From: Cryomorphaceae bacterium
GTDB taxonomy: Bacteria > Bacteroidota > Bacteroidia > Flavobacteriales_D > Crocinitomicaceae
Assembly (NCBI GenBank): GCA_027483605.1
Contig: JAIXUE010000042.1
Span: 1-64,000 of the forward strand
Length of the DNA: 64,000 nt
Reading direction: 5' to 3'
The notes beneath the pieces are model-generated. The model had not been told where the DNA came from. It saw only the letters and a list, made by a program, of their open reading frames with translations, and did no database searches. Position 1 is the stretch's first letter, and each line of letters opens with the position of its first letter. The position numbers and the translations under genes were made by a program. Below, piece after piece: positions 36,415 to 45,330 of this stretch.

Positions 36415-39400
36415 TTAGAAATCAAATGTTAAGTTCACTGAATATACGCGCGGACGTGGGTAGAAATTGTTGTCGATCCCGCCTCCAATCTCAGGGTCTT
36501 GACCTGAATATTTGGTAATGACAAAAGCATTTTGCACTACGAAACTGGCATTGAGCCCCACTTTTTCTTTGGCAAAACCAAGCTTTCCAAAGTTGTAGCC
36601 TACATTGATGAAGTCCATGCGCAAGAAGTTGGCTTTCTCTAGATAGTGATCACTCATTAGCTGGTTGGCCGTAACACGTTGCACTTCGTCTTGGTAATAC
36701 AAAGAGCTGATGTTATTGAGGTATTTTTTGGTACCGTCAATGGTTTGGAAAACAGCACTATTGGAGTGGATGTTATTGTAGATAGTAGCACCCAATTCTG
36801 CACGAGCAGAGAAACCAGCATACCATTTTTTATATTGGAAATTTAGGGCTGTTCCAAAGAACATTAAAGGCGCTGCCTGACCAGAGTAATAGCGGTCTTT
36901 CACGTTGATGATGCCGTCTCCATTACGGTCTACAAATGCGTTGGTATCTTTCCATTTGTCTGCAGCGGTCACTTGACCGTCGCCGTTCATATCGATTTCA
37001 GCCAAAGAACCAACTTCGATCACACGACCTTGTGAGTCATACTGCTGTTCTAAAACAAAGAAAGAAAAAGTTGGGTAACCAATTTGGTGTGCTTGAATGG
37101 TGTTACCAATACCGCCACCAATACCACCAATCAAGACACCTGGTGAGGTTGTATCTACAACTTGAGATAACTTAACTACCGTGTTGATGTTGTACGTACC
37201 GTTGATGCTCCAGTCTAGTCTCATGTCCTTTTTTGCGATCAAGCCCGTATTGATTGAAACCTCAACCCCGCGGTTTTGCATGGCACCAACGTTTGTCAAG
37301 ATTTCATTCGTAAAGTTGGTACCTGCCGGAACAGGAACAGTGGCGAGGAGGTCGCGGGTATCTTTTTGGTAAACATCTACACTTCCTGAAAAACGGTCGT
37401 TCTTGAAACCGAAATCTAAACCAAGGTTATAAGAAGTGGTGGTTTCCCAACGAAGGCTCGCATCAAAACCTGCCGGACGCAATACTTGGTAGTACTGACC
37501 GCCGAAGGCATACTGAGCTGTTGTTGCACCTTCAAAATAGTTGCCAATGTAAGCGTAATCTCCGATGCCGTCTTGCTGACCTGTAATACCCCAACCTGCA
37601 CGAAGCTTTAACATATTGATGGTTTTGCTATTCTTCAAAAATGCTTCTTCGGAAATGAGCCATGCCGCAGACGCTGCCGGGAACACACCCCAACGAGTCT
37701 CTGGGCTGAAGCGAGACGAACCATCACGACGAACAGAAACGTTCACTACATATTTACCAGCATAATTGTAAATAGCGCGTCCATAATATGACATGAGTAC
37801 ATTGCGCGTGTAGAAAGGAAATGCTGTCGCAGCTTCAATAATACTGTCTTGCGCTTCGTTGAGCGCTGGATTGTTTGGGCTATAGGTATCCCAATCTTGG
37901 TAAGAGTAACCGGCAACAACTTCTAAGGTTTGTTTTTCCCACTTAGCACCAGAGTTGTAGCTCAAGTAAGATTCAAAAAGTTTGTTGGTTTTAGTAGTGC
38001 GGTAATTTGTGTAGCGCCCTTGGGTGTAAAAACCTGAGGCAGATGAAGCAGGGGTAATGGTAAAACCAGTTCCTTCTGAGAAGTCACCACCTGCGTTTAC
38101 CGTTGCTTTCAATGCAGGCAACGAAGGTAAGTTGTAAGTGAGTTTGGCGTTTGCAATGGCACGGTTCACTTTACTTTGGTCTGTAGATTGTTCAATGAGA
38201 CCCAGTGGATTACGAGCAGAAAGCACGTTTGGTTTATTGTTATCAATCCATTCGAAATAACCACCATAAGCCTCCGATCCAGAATAAATTGGTTGGGTTG
38301 GGTCAAAAAATGCAGCACCCAGCGCTCCGCGGTTGGCAAAGAAAGAAGCCGTTTGAACGTATTTCATGTTGGCCTCTACTTGAAGTGTTTTATCTAGAAA
38401 ACTTGGATTCATGTTCAAGCTCACTGAAGTACGTGCAAATTGATCTCTTTTAAGGATCCCGTTATCGATGCGGTTTCCGACAGATAAGCGATAAGGTAAA
38501 TTTTTGATACCACCGGTGATCGACACGTTGTTGTCGGTAACGACCGCTGAGCGGAATACTTGTCTTTGCCAATCTGTAGAGGAGTCGCCAAGTAGTGCTT
38601 TTTGAGCATTGGTACCTTTTGCATTGACAAGGTTGCGAAGGGAGTCAGCACTGAGGACATCAAAGTACTTTGCAATTGTAGAAACTGACGTTTTGGAGTC
38701 CAGGACAACCTTAACCGCATTTGAAGATGAACCGCGTTTGGTAGTAATGAGGATGACGCCATTTGCTGCTCTTGAACCGTAGATTGCAGTTGCAGATGCG
38801 TCTTTGAGTACCACAAATGAAGCGATATCATTAGGGTTGATCAAAGAAAGGGGATTAGCTGCACCTGCGATACCACCGTTATCTAGTGGGACGCCATCGA
38901 CAACAATTAAGGGGTCGTTTGAGGCATTTATTGAAGTTCCACCGCGCAAGCGAAGTGTAGAACCAGATCCGGGAGCACCGTCGTTGGAAGTAACTTTTAA
39001 ACCAGCAACCTTACCCATAACGAGTTGCTCCGGCGAAGCAAGTGAACCTTGAACAAAATTCTTCTCATTGATAACTGTTGCTGAACCCGTGAGGTCTTTG
39101 GTGCGTTGTGTACCATAGCCAATCACAACGACATCACTTACATCTTGTGTTTTTGAAGCAAACTGAAAATCGTTGGTCACCATTTGGTTGGCCACCACTG
39201 TGACTTGATCAGTTTGCGGGCTGAAACCCATAAACTTGTAAATGACATTGTAGGTTCCGGCTTTGAGGCCTGTGATCTCGTAGTATCCTTTATCGTCGGA
39301 TACGGCGCCCTTGCCCTGACCATCCACCAATACCGAAGCATTGAATAGCGGAACACCAGCTGCGTCTGTGATGATTCCTCGAATACCGGTCTGGGCTATT

Positions 39401-39465
39401 GCCACCACCGAAAGTCCAAAAAACATCAAGAAGGCAAAAAAACTTGTAGTAGTTTGTTTTTGCAT
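36415..39465 (-). CDS. SusC/RagA-family TonB-dependent transporter
   Basis: A 1016-residue outer-membrane barrel that imports oligosaccharides with energy from TonB. Order of domains: signal peptide (residues 1-24), CarboxypepD-reg-like domain (GIRGIITDAAGVPLFNASVLV, 27-100), the SusC box VVVIGYGTQRTKDLTGS near 112-128, the plug with LRLRGGTSINASNDPLIVVDGVPLD near 170-194 and DASATAIYGSRAANGVILITTKRG near 220-243, then the 22-strand barrel ending in NLTFDF with terminal Phe. It heads a susC-susD unit with its own promoter carrying two palindromes. Confidence 0.96.
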   Translation of the reverse strand: MQKQTTTSFFAFLMFFGLSVVAIAQTGIRGIITDAAGVPLFNASVLVDGQGKGAVSDDKGYYEITGLKAGTYNVIYKFMGFSPQTDQVTVVANQMVTNDFQFASKTQDVSDVVVIGYGTQRTKDLTGSATVINEKNFVQGSLASPEQLVMGKVAGLKVTSNDGAPGSGSTLRLRGGTSINASNDPLIVVDGVPLDNGGIAGAANPLSLINPNDIASFVVLKDASATAIYGSRAANGVILITTKRGSSSNAVKVVLDSKTSVSTIAKYFDVLSADSLRNLVNAKGTNAQKALLGDSSTDWQRQVFRSAVVTDNNVSITGGIKNLPYRLSVGNRIDNGILKRDQFARTSVSLNMNPSFLDKTLQVEANMKYVQTASFFANRGALGAAFFDPTQPIYSGSEAYGGYFEWIDNNKPNVLSARNPLGLIEQSTDQSKVNRAIANAKLTYNLPSLPALKATVNAGGDFSEGTGFTITPASSASGFYTQGRYTNYRTTKTNKLFESYLSYNSGAKWEKQTLEVVAGYSYQDWDTYSPNNPALNEAQDSIIEAATAFPFYTRNVLMSYYGRAIYNYAGKYVVNVSVRRDGSSRFSPETRWGVFPAASAAWLISEEAFLKNSKTINMLKLRAGWGITGQQDGIGDYAYIGNYFEGATTAQYAFGGQYYQVLRPAGFDASLRWETTTSYNLGLDFGFKNDRFSGSVDVYQKDTRDLLATVPVPAGTNFTNEILTNVGAMQNRGVEVSINTGLIAKKDMRLDWSINGTYNINTVVKLSQVVDTTSPGVLIGGIGGGIGNTIQAHQIGYPTFSFFVLEQQYDSQGRVIEVGSLAEIDMNGDGQVTAADKWKDTNAFVDRNGDGIINVKDRYYSGQAAPLMFFGTALNFQYKKWYAGFSARAELGATIYNNIHSNSAVFQTIDGTKKYLNNISSLYYQDEVQRVTANQLMSDHYLEKANFLRMDFINVGYNFGKLGFAKEKVGLNASFVVQNAFVITKYSGQDPEIGGGIDNNFYPRPRVYSVNLTFDF

Positions 39466-39487
39466 AGTTCTCGTTTTAGCGTTAAAT

Positions 39488-39501
39488 ACAGATTAATCTG
39501 T
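39488..39501 (-). repeat. perfect 14-bp palindrome at the susC transcription start
   Basis: ACAGATTAATCTGT is its own reverse complement. It begins at the base following the susC -7 element in the minus-strand direction, so it should cover the transcription start, a typical operator position. Confidence 0.6.
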
Positions 39502-39531
39502 CAAATATATTTTATTTTTTGTTAATGTCAA
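39502..39531 (-). promoter_or_regulatory. promoter of susC-susD
   Basis: On the minus strand TTG (39531-39529), a 19-base spacer and TATATTTG (39509-39502) make a strong Bacteroidota promoter, with a leader of about 30 bases to the susC ATG. The -33 TTG lies inside the 13-bp palindrome TGTCA-N3-TGACA. Confidence 0.8.
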
Positions 39532-39538
39532 GTTGACA
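39526..39538. promoter_or_regulatory. 13-bp operator-like palindrome overlapping the susC -33 element
   Basis: TGTCAAGTTGACA has 6-base arms (TGTCAA / TTGACA) around one base. The same TGTCA-N3-TGACA form recurs at 49243-49255 next to the promoter of the SusE/F-like gene of the same locus. This suggests a binding site for a shared regulator. Confidence 0.6.
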
Positions 39539-39552
39539 CAAAGAAAAGTTTT

Positions 39553-42012
39553 TCACCATTTCAACTCTAAAAGGAAAGGATTTTGAGCAATTCGCAATTT
39601 TGGAGACTTGCTCAAACGCAAAGTACCCGATTTCTTGTCGAAATCAAACTTGACCTTCGTTCCATTTAAATAAACTTCCTTTGGAGCGCTTGGCGCATGG
39701 ATCAAAAGTGAAAAATGAAAGTACTTTTCCCAAATCTTTTCTCCAATTTCTGCTTTAAACTGAAGTGTACATACTTCATTTTGTGTTGAGGCCTGACACC
39801 ATAATTTTTTAGACAAGCCCTTCGCCTCTGCATCAAAGGAGGCACCGTCATCTTCGTACCAAATAAACTCATTCAAGGAGTCGTTGGACTTAGGATCAAG
39901 ATATACATGCAAGACTACTGCTGTATCTCTGTATTGCTCCGTGCTTTGGACCACTGGCGTCATTGGAACAAAAGAGCCCGCTTTTACAAAAACCGGAATT
40001 TCTCGGAGTGTCTTTGTGGTTTCAACCATTTGGAATTCGGCTGAGCTGCCTTTTGACGCAGCTGAATAGACCAATTTTCCCGTATGAAAGTCAAACCATG
40101 ATGAACTGGTAGGGAGCTTTGTTTTGTATTTTGATGCTTTAGTTGCATCCATTGAATCTGTAATGGCGTGCACCAAAAATGCGCTCCCCCACATATACGT
40201 TTCACTTTCAGCAAAAGACCATTTCGCTCGAGGAAACTCCATGAAAATTGGTCTCATCAAGGGTATTCCCTTTTGATGATTTTCATAGGCTATGCTATAG
40301 TTATAAGGTAAGAGCTGGTAGCGCAATTCGATTGCAGATTTAGCCAACGCTTTCGTTTTTGCATCTTTGAAAACTGCTTCGCTTGCTACTTCTTGTTGGG
40401 CATGCGGCCTAAATACAGGCTGAAAGACGCCATATTGCAACCAACGCACATACAACTCTGGATCGTTATTCGCTCCGGCAAAACCACCTAAATCGGAGTG
40501 CATGTAGGCCATTCCTTGCAGACCCATTTGCATGGATATTTCCATTTGTGGTTTGAGGCCGCCCCAAGTGCGGTTGACGTCTCCTGACCAAGGCACCATG
40601 CCATATTTTTGAGAGCCCGAATAACCAGCGCGCATCAAAATGAATGGGCGTTCTGTCGAAAAATCTTTGCGGTAGCCTTCGTATACCAACCTTGCCCAGT
40701 CGTGGCCATAAATGTTGTGTACTTCATCAGCCCATTTATCGCCGTGCTTTAATTTGGTTGGATGTACTTCTGGTTCGCCTAAATCGCCCCAAAAACCCGC
40801 AACACCATAACCATGCAGATTCTTGTAGATATCCCAAAACCACGTTCTTGCTGCTGGTTTGTATAAGTCAATCAAGCCCGTGTTGCCAAAATAAAAATCG
40901 TAGCGGTAAGAATTACCAATAGAATCAGTGCCGAGCAATTTGAAGCGATCGGCTTCGGACCATTTTTTTGAGGTTGTTAGTACGAATGGTTCGGTGATCA
41001 AAATGGTCTTGACATTCTCACTTCTAAAATCAGCAATCATTTGTTCTGCATTGGGAAACGAATCCTTGAAGAATTCAAAATTGCCGAGCGTTCCTTGAAT
41101 GTCTTTACCAAACCAATAGAGGTCAAAAACAATCGCATCCAACGGAATTTGTTCTTTTTTAAATGCCGCAACAACCGCTTTCGCTTCCGCTTCAGAATGA
41201 TAGCCAAAGCGGCTTGCAAAATTTCCGAGTGTCCAGCGAGCGGGAAGCGGCTGTCTGCCTAGCAAGGATGTTAGGGAATTGGTGAGGTCTTTCCAATCGT
41301 CTGAAAAAACAACCTGATAACGCAAAGGCCCTCCAATGACTTCATAGGTAAGTTTGTTTTGCTTTTTTGAATCGAGGTCGAGCCAACCAATTTGTGGATT
41401 GTCAAAATGAAGCGCGTAGCCCTTATCTGAAAGTACAATTGGCATCGTGAAATTCATGAGCTCTGAATGGGTCTCGTAACCGTAGTGTGCACGGTTGTAC
41501 AATTGCAAGCGATAGCCACGGCGATTCATGCCCAATACGCGCGCACCTGCACCCATCAGTTGTTCCTCAGTACTTAAATCAAATTCAATTTTTGAGGTTT
41601 GGTCAAAATAATAGCCTTGCGCCTCGGATACTTCCGTGGTTTTGTAGAAATAAGAAATGTCAAACGGCTTTGTAATGATCTTAACACCGACAGCACCACT
41701 TTTAAGAATATACATTTTAGATTTACCTTCTTTTAAGGCTACGGTTTCTATTTCTAGAAGTTCCCAAGGATTGGCTTGCGCTTGCAAAAGCACCGCATGA
41801 GAACTATCGATTTTTACAGCGCTTCCTTGCGGAAAAAAAGTGGTTTGAATGATCTGCTCAGCAAGCAAAGCCACAACATATTTTCCATCAGAAACCTGAA
41901 TATCTACGCCTTGTTCGGTGAGTTCGATTTTTACAAACTGGCGGTTCAAATTTTGGGCAGTAACGCTATTCCGCCCAAATAAAACGACAAATAAAACTAA
42001 AGTGAAACGCAT
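39553..42012 (-). CDS. GH31 alpha-glucosidase, secreted
   Basis: An 819-residue glycoside hydrolase of family 31 that removes alpha-linked glucose from oligosaccharide ends. A signal peptide (residues 1-20, ending SVTAQ) precedes an N-terminal beta-domain (galactose-mutarotase-like), the (beta/alpha)8 barrel and C-terminal beta-domains with a DUF5110-like end. The nucleophile is Asp410 in VAGFWGDLGEPE and the acid/base is Asp478 in WSGDVNRTWGG; FDLYWFGKDIQG near 296-307 is also typical. No sorting domain is seen, so it is probably periplasmic. The ATG at 42012 lies one base after the stop of the upstream amylase. Confidence 0.94.
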   Translation of the reverse strand: MRFTLVLFVVLFGRNSVTAQNLNRQFVKIELTEQGVDIQVSDGKYVVALLAEQIIQTTFFPQGSAVKIDSSHAVLLQAQANPWELLEIETVALKEGKSKMYILKSGAVGVKIITKPFDISYFYKTTEVSEAQGYYFDQTSKIEFDLSTEEQLMGAGARVLGMNRRGYRLQLYNRAHYGYETHSELMNFTMPIVLSDKGYALHFDNPQIGWLDLDSKKQNKLTYEVIGGPLRYQVVFSDDWKDLTNSLTSLLGRQPLPARWTLGNFASRFGYHSEAEAKAVVAAFKKEQIPLDAIVFDLYWFGKDIQGTLGNFEFFKDSFPNAEQMIADFRSENVKTILITEPFVLTTSKKWSEADRFKLLGTDSIGNSYRYDFYFGNTGLIDLYKPAARTWFWDIYKNLHGYGVAGFWGDLGEPEVHPTKLKHGDKWADEVHNIYGHDWARLVYEGYRKDFSTERPFILMRAGYSGSQKYGMVPWSGDVNRTWGGLKPQMEISMQMGLQGMAYMHSDLGGFAGANNDPELYVRWLQYGVFQPVFRPHAQQEVASEAVFKDAKTKALAKSAIELRYQLLPYNYSIAYENHQKGIPLMRPIFMEFPRAKWSFAESETYMWGSAFLVHAITDSMDATKASKYKTKLPTSSSWFDFHTGKLVYSAASKGSSAEFQMVETTKTLREIPVFVKAGSFVPMTPVVQSTEQYRDTAVVLHVYLDPKSNDSLNEFIWYEDDGASFDAEAKGLSKKLWCQASTQNEVCTLQFKAEIGEKIWEKYFHFSLLIHAPSAPKEVYLNGTKVKFDFDKKSGTLRLSKSPKLRIAQNPFLLELKW

Positions 42013-42013
42013 A

Positions 42014-43909
42014 TCAATGATGTAGTTGAATGATGTAGGCTGTTTTTGCCGGAATACTCCCGTTTGGCACTTCAAAATCAAAGGTTTGATTGGTGAGTAC
42101 ATCTTTGCCTTTGTCATAGCCTCTGAAACCTTCTGCAAAGCGAGACCATGAAAACGTTTGTTCCTTGGTTGAGTTATTGATGATCACCATAATGACCTCA
42201 GCAGGTTGCGCCATTTCTTTTACGGGCTCTAGGTAGCGGAAATACACGTACACATTGTTTTGCGGCACATACTGCAACAGCTTACCTTGGTGAATGACCT
42301 TTTGGCCTTTTCTCCAATTCAATAAAGATTTGGTAAACTGAAAATATGCTTCTTCTTCTGGGGTTCTTCCGGTTTGATACGCCCTACATTTGGTGTCTTC
42401 ATTGCTGCAAAATGCCGTGTGCTGATCTGCAGCCCAGCCGCCAGGAAAGTCTCTGCGGATATCGGCATCGCCTACTGCTTTACTGCCTTTCATACCGATT
42501 TCAGAACCGTAGTAAATTTGTGGAATTCCTCTGGTGGTGGCAATTAAAGTCAAGGCCATTTTGTAAGCTGCAATATCTGGATAAGATTCATTGAATCTTT
42601 GGGTGTCATGGTTTTCCATGAATACCAATAAATTTTGTGGATTGGCATATAGGTAGTCATTGGCAAAGTTTTCATAAAAGCGAACCATTCCTTGGTCCCA
42701 ACCTTGCTCCTGCTCCTTCCATGCCTGCATCATGGCGTCGTGTAAGGTGAAATCCATGACAGAAGGCATGTGGCTATTGTAACCTTGGAGTGCGCCAATT
42801 GGGCTATCTTTTTGCCAAAACGCCATTTGCGCTTGGTCGTGCATCCAAACTTCTCCTACGATATTCAAATTGGGATATTCGGTCATGATGGCTTTTGTCC
42901 ATTTTGCAGCTGCATCTTTGTCGTTGTAAGAGTAGGTATCCACGCGCAAGCCGTCTAATTGCGCATATTCAATCCACCAAATGGTATTTTGAATCAAGTA
43001 AGTCAGCAACAACGGATTTTGCTGGTTCATGTCCGGCATGGTGGTGTCAAACCAACCATCGGCAGATGCTTTTTGATCTGTTTTGGACGCATAAGGATCG
43101 AATTGGGTGCTGGTGCGGTAACTCGATCGTGTGAACTGATCAAACTGATGGATCCAGGTGGCGGTAGGCAAATCTTGGATCATCCAGTGCTTGCTCGACC
43201 AGTGGTTAGGGACTTCGTCTTTGATGACTTTCAATCCTTGTCGATGTGCCTCCAAAACCATTTCCTTGTACCAAGAATTGTTGCCATAACGCGGGTCAAT
43301 TTTATACAAATCGGATTGCGCATAGCCGTGATAAGAATAGGTTGGTTCGTTGTCCTCGAGCATGGGCGTAGTCCAGATGGTAGTGGCGCCTAATTCTTTG
43401 ATGTAACTCAGACGTTGAATAATCCCCATGATGTCACCTCCATGCCGACCACTCGGATTCGAACGATCAGTTGCTTCTTTGGTGTCAGGATGCTTGTCTA
43501 AGCCCTCGTTGGCATTGGCAAAACGGTCTGGCATTAACAAATACATCACATCTGAACTATTGAAACTCTGACGGTACTTGCTGTTTTGAATGCGCTCTTC
43601 GAGCTTGAATTCATGGGTAGCAAGTACTTTCTTTTTATCCATCAATCTGATTGGATAAATACCTGCAACTTTATCTTTGGTCTCCAGCGTGACAAAAATA
43701 TAATTCGGGTTTTCGGTGCGGATTTCTTCGAGAATTTGAAGGCCCACAACCTCCACTTTGTACTTTGCGATGTCTTGTCCGTGCAGCAATACTTGTACTT
43801 GATGGTGCTCCATTCCTACCCACCAGTTTGCAGGTTCTACATGTTTGAATACTTGTGAGTAAGCTAAGGAAGTGAAAAGAAGACAAAAGGCGAGGTTAAT
43901 CCATTTCAT
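42014..43909 (-). CDS. GH13 alpha-amylase / neopullulanase-type enzyme, secreted
   Basis: A 631-residue GH13 enzyme with a signal peptide (MKWINLAFCLLFTSLAYSQ), an N-terminal beta-sandwich (residues 20-110), the TIM barrel and a C-terminal beta-domain. Catalytic residues are Asp324 (GLRVDTYSYND), Glu353 (NIVGEVW) and Asp435 (FMENHDTQRF). The layout fits the cyclomaltodextrinase/neopullulanase group, to which Bacteroides SusA belongs, acting on malto-oligosaccharides or pullulan in the periplasm. The ATG at 43909 overlaps the end of the upstream CotH-type gene by 14 bases; a TTG nine codons earlier is possible but unneeded. Confidence 0.93.
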   Translation of the reverse strand: MKWINLAFCLLFTSLAYSQVFKHVEPANWWVGMEHHQVQVLLHGQDIAKYKVEVVGLQILEEIRTENPNYIFVTLETKDKVAGIYPIRLMDKKKVLATHEFKLEERIQNSKYRQSFNSSDVMYLLMPDRFANANEGLDKHPDTKEATDRSNPSGRHGGDIMGIIQRLSYIKELGATTIWTTPMLEDNEPTYSYHGYAQSDLYKIDPRYGNNSWYKEMVLEAHRQGLKVIKDEVPNHWSSKHWMIQDLPTATWIHQFDQFTRSSYRTSTQFDPYASKTDQKASADGWFDTTMPDMNQQNPLLLTYLIQNTIWWIEYAQLDGLRVDTYSYNDKDAAAKWTKAIMTEYPNLNIVGEVWMHDQAQMAFWQKDSPIGALQGYNSHMPSVMDFTLHDAMMQAWKEQEQGWDQGMVRFYENFANDYLYANPQNLLVFMENHDTQRFNESYPDIAAYKMALTLIATTRGIPQIYYGSEIGMKGSKAVGDADIRRDFPGGWAADQHTAFCSNEDTKCRAYQTGRTPEEEAYFQFTKSLLNWRKGQKVIHQGKLLQYVPQNNVYVYFRYLEPVKEMAQPAEVIMVIINNSTKEQTFSWSRFAEGFRGYDKGKDVLTNQTFDFEVPNGSIPAKTAYIIQLHH

Positions 43910-45320
43910 AAACACGTTGTTGAGTTCCGTTTTCAAAGTTCAAAATTTTAATACAATTTTTAGTACTTGGGTCAATTTCTCTACCCAAAATATCGGTCAC
44001 GAAAAGCAATTTGCCCTTCGTTGCAGCATTTTCATCCAAACCAATTGTACAAGGATTTGGCAAGGCCTGATAAGCACTTAATTGCGAAAGTGCGCTTGTT
44101 TTACGGTTTTGTAAATAGGGAATGATGCCACTCTTGACATGTGCGCCCCAAGTTACTTGCAGTGCATTGATAAAATCTTGATCTGAAAATCCATAGTCTA
44201 AACCTTTGTAGTCGTCATCCAATGCAGCTGGTGTGATCAATGCTTGTTGGGCCTCGAGTTGTGTTTGGAGGTTACTCACGTTCCAAATATTGGAAAGGAT
44301 GTCATTGAGGTGAAAAGTGAAGCGGTCCCTGAAGTAAGGAACTGCTAAGAGTTTGGTATACAACGGTCTGCTTTGATTGCCCGGAGACCACGTGTAAATG
44401 TTGCGCAACGCCCAATTGATATTGAACCAATCTATGCCGAATGTATTATCTAAATCATAAGAAATGTAAACGATTTTTCCGTCGCTCTCCCTTTGATATA
44501 AGTAGTAATTATTTTTATTGTAGGCATAGCCATCCCACTGGCCCATGAGAATTTCTAAGGCAATATTGCGCAAAAACAAATCGACATCAAAGACATCTTG
44601 GATGGCACAAACAAAATTACTAGCAGGTGTATTGTTCAGCACGTCAATGAAATGAATGAGTGCACTGAAATCTGCACTATCCTTATTCGTTTTCAGTTCA
44701 TAAATACTGTTGTAGCTGCTTGGGTTTGAACCCCACCAGGTCAAATCGGCTCCGTAAGCACATTTCCATAAATTACCATTGGCCTGTCCCGGAAAACGCA
44801 AATCGAGAAATTCGTCATCGAGGTGCTCTACATTAATGTACAAGCCTTTATAGGCATTGTTGATATAGAGTTTGATATAACTCGTGCGCGCCGCAGGAAG
44901 TGCTGCAGACCTTAGTAATTGCTGTGCAAGATATGATCGCATGATCGATACATCGTTGTGTTCGCCATTCAGATTTAATTCTTCAAGACCCTGAAATTTT
45001 TGGGTTGGAACAAAACGATTGAAATCGACCTTAAAAGATTTTTTTTGCGAGGCCAAGGAAGTGTTTCCTCTCGCTCTAAAACCAATGCTATCGATTGTAA
45101 CATTCAAAGAAGCGCTCTGATAGGAAACCGTTGCCATAAACTCATGGCCACTGTATAAACTATCTCCAAGAAGTAAATCCAGCGAGTCAGGATGAATATC
45201 CACGTACACACTCGCGAGCTCATTTTGTAGAAAAGCTAAGTTGTAAGGTGGTTGAGGAATTTGGGCAAAAACCGATTGAAGTCCAAGAAAAATGAATAAG
45301 ATAAACCGGATATGCTGCAT
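43896..45320 (-). CDS. secreted CotH-type kinase-like protein within the starch locus
   Basis: A 474-residue exported protein with a signal peptide (MQHIRFILFIFLGLQSVFAQ) and a CotH domain. Motifs are IGFRARGNTSLASQKKSFKVDF (residues 79-100), ELNLNGEHNDVSIMRSYLAQQLL (114-136), YINNAYKGLYINVEHLDDEFL (152-172), QWDGYAYNKNNYYLY (261-275) and the metal-binding YDLDNTFG (288-295; Asp289 and Asp291). CotH homologues are atypical secretory protein kinases. The tail (TDILGREIDPSTKN then NGTQQRVYEMD) resembles a shortened, unusual sorting-domain-like end. It lies between two GH13 genes, 10 bases after one and overlapping the next by 14. The kinase role is inference. Confidence 0.87.
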   Translation of the reverse strand: MQHIRFILFIFLGLQSVFAQIPQPPYNLAFLQNELASVYVDIHPDSLDLLLGDSLYSGHEFMATVSYQSASLNVTIDSIGFRARGNTSLASQKKSFKVDFNRFVPTQKFQGLEELNLNGEHNDVSIMRSYLAQQLLRSAALPAARTSYIKLYINNAYKGLYINVEHLDDEFLDLRFPGQANGNLWKCAYGADLTWWGSNPSSYNSIYELKTNKDSADFSALIHFIDVLNNTPASNFVCAIQDVFDVDLFLRNIALEILMGQWDGYAYNKNNYYLYQRESDGKIVYISYDLDNTFGIDWFNINWALRNIYTWSPGNQSRPLYTKLLAVPYFRDRFTFHLNDILSNIWNVSNLQTQLEAQQALITPAALDDDYKGLDYGFSDQDFINALQVTWGAHVKSGIIPYLQNRKTSALSQLSAYQALPNPCTIGLDENAATKGKLLFVTDILGREIDPSTKNCIKILNFENGTQQRVYEMD

Positions 45321-45330
45321 CCAAATTGCT

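Noticed and set aside
31701-45320. CotH genes as evidence for spore formation
   Set aside because: CotH-type domains are common outside spore formers; no spore coat or sporulation gene is present and both proteins carry ordinary secretion signals.
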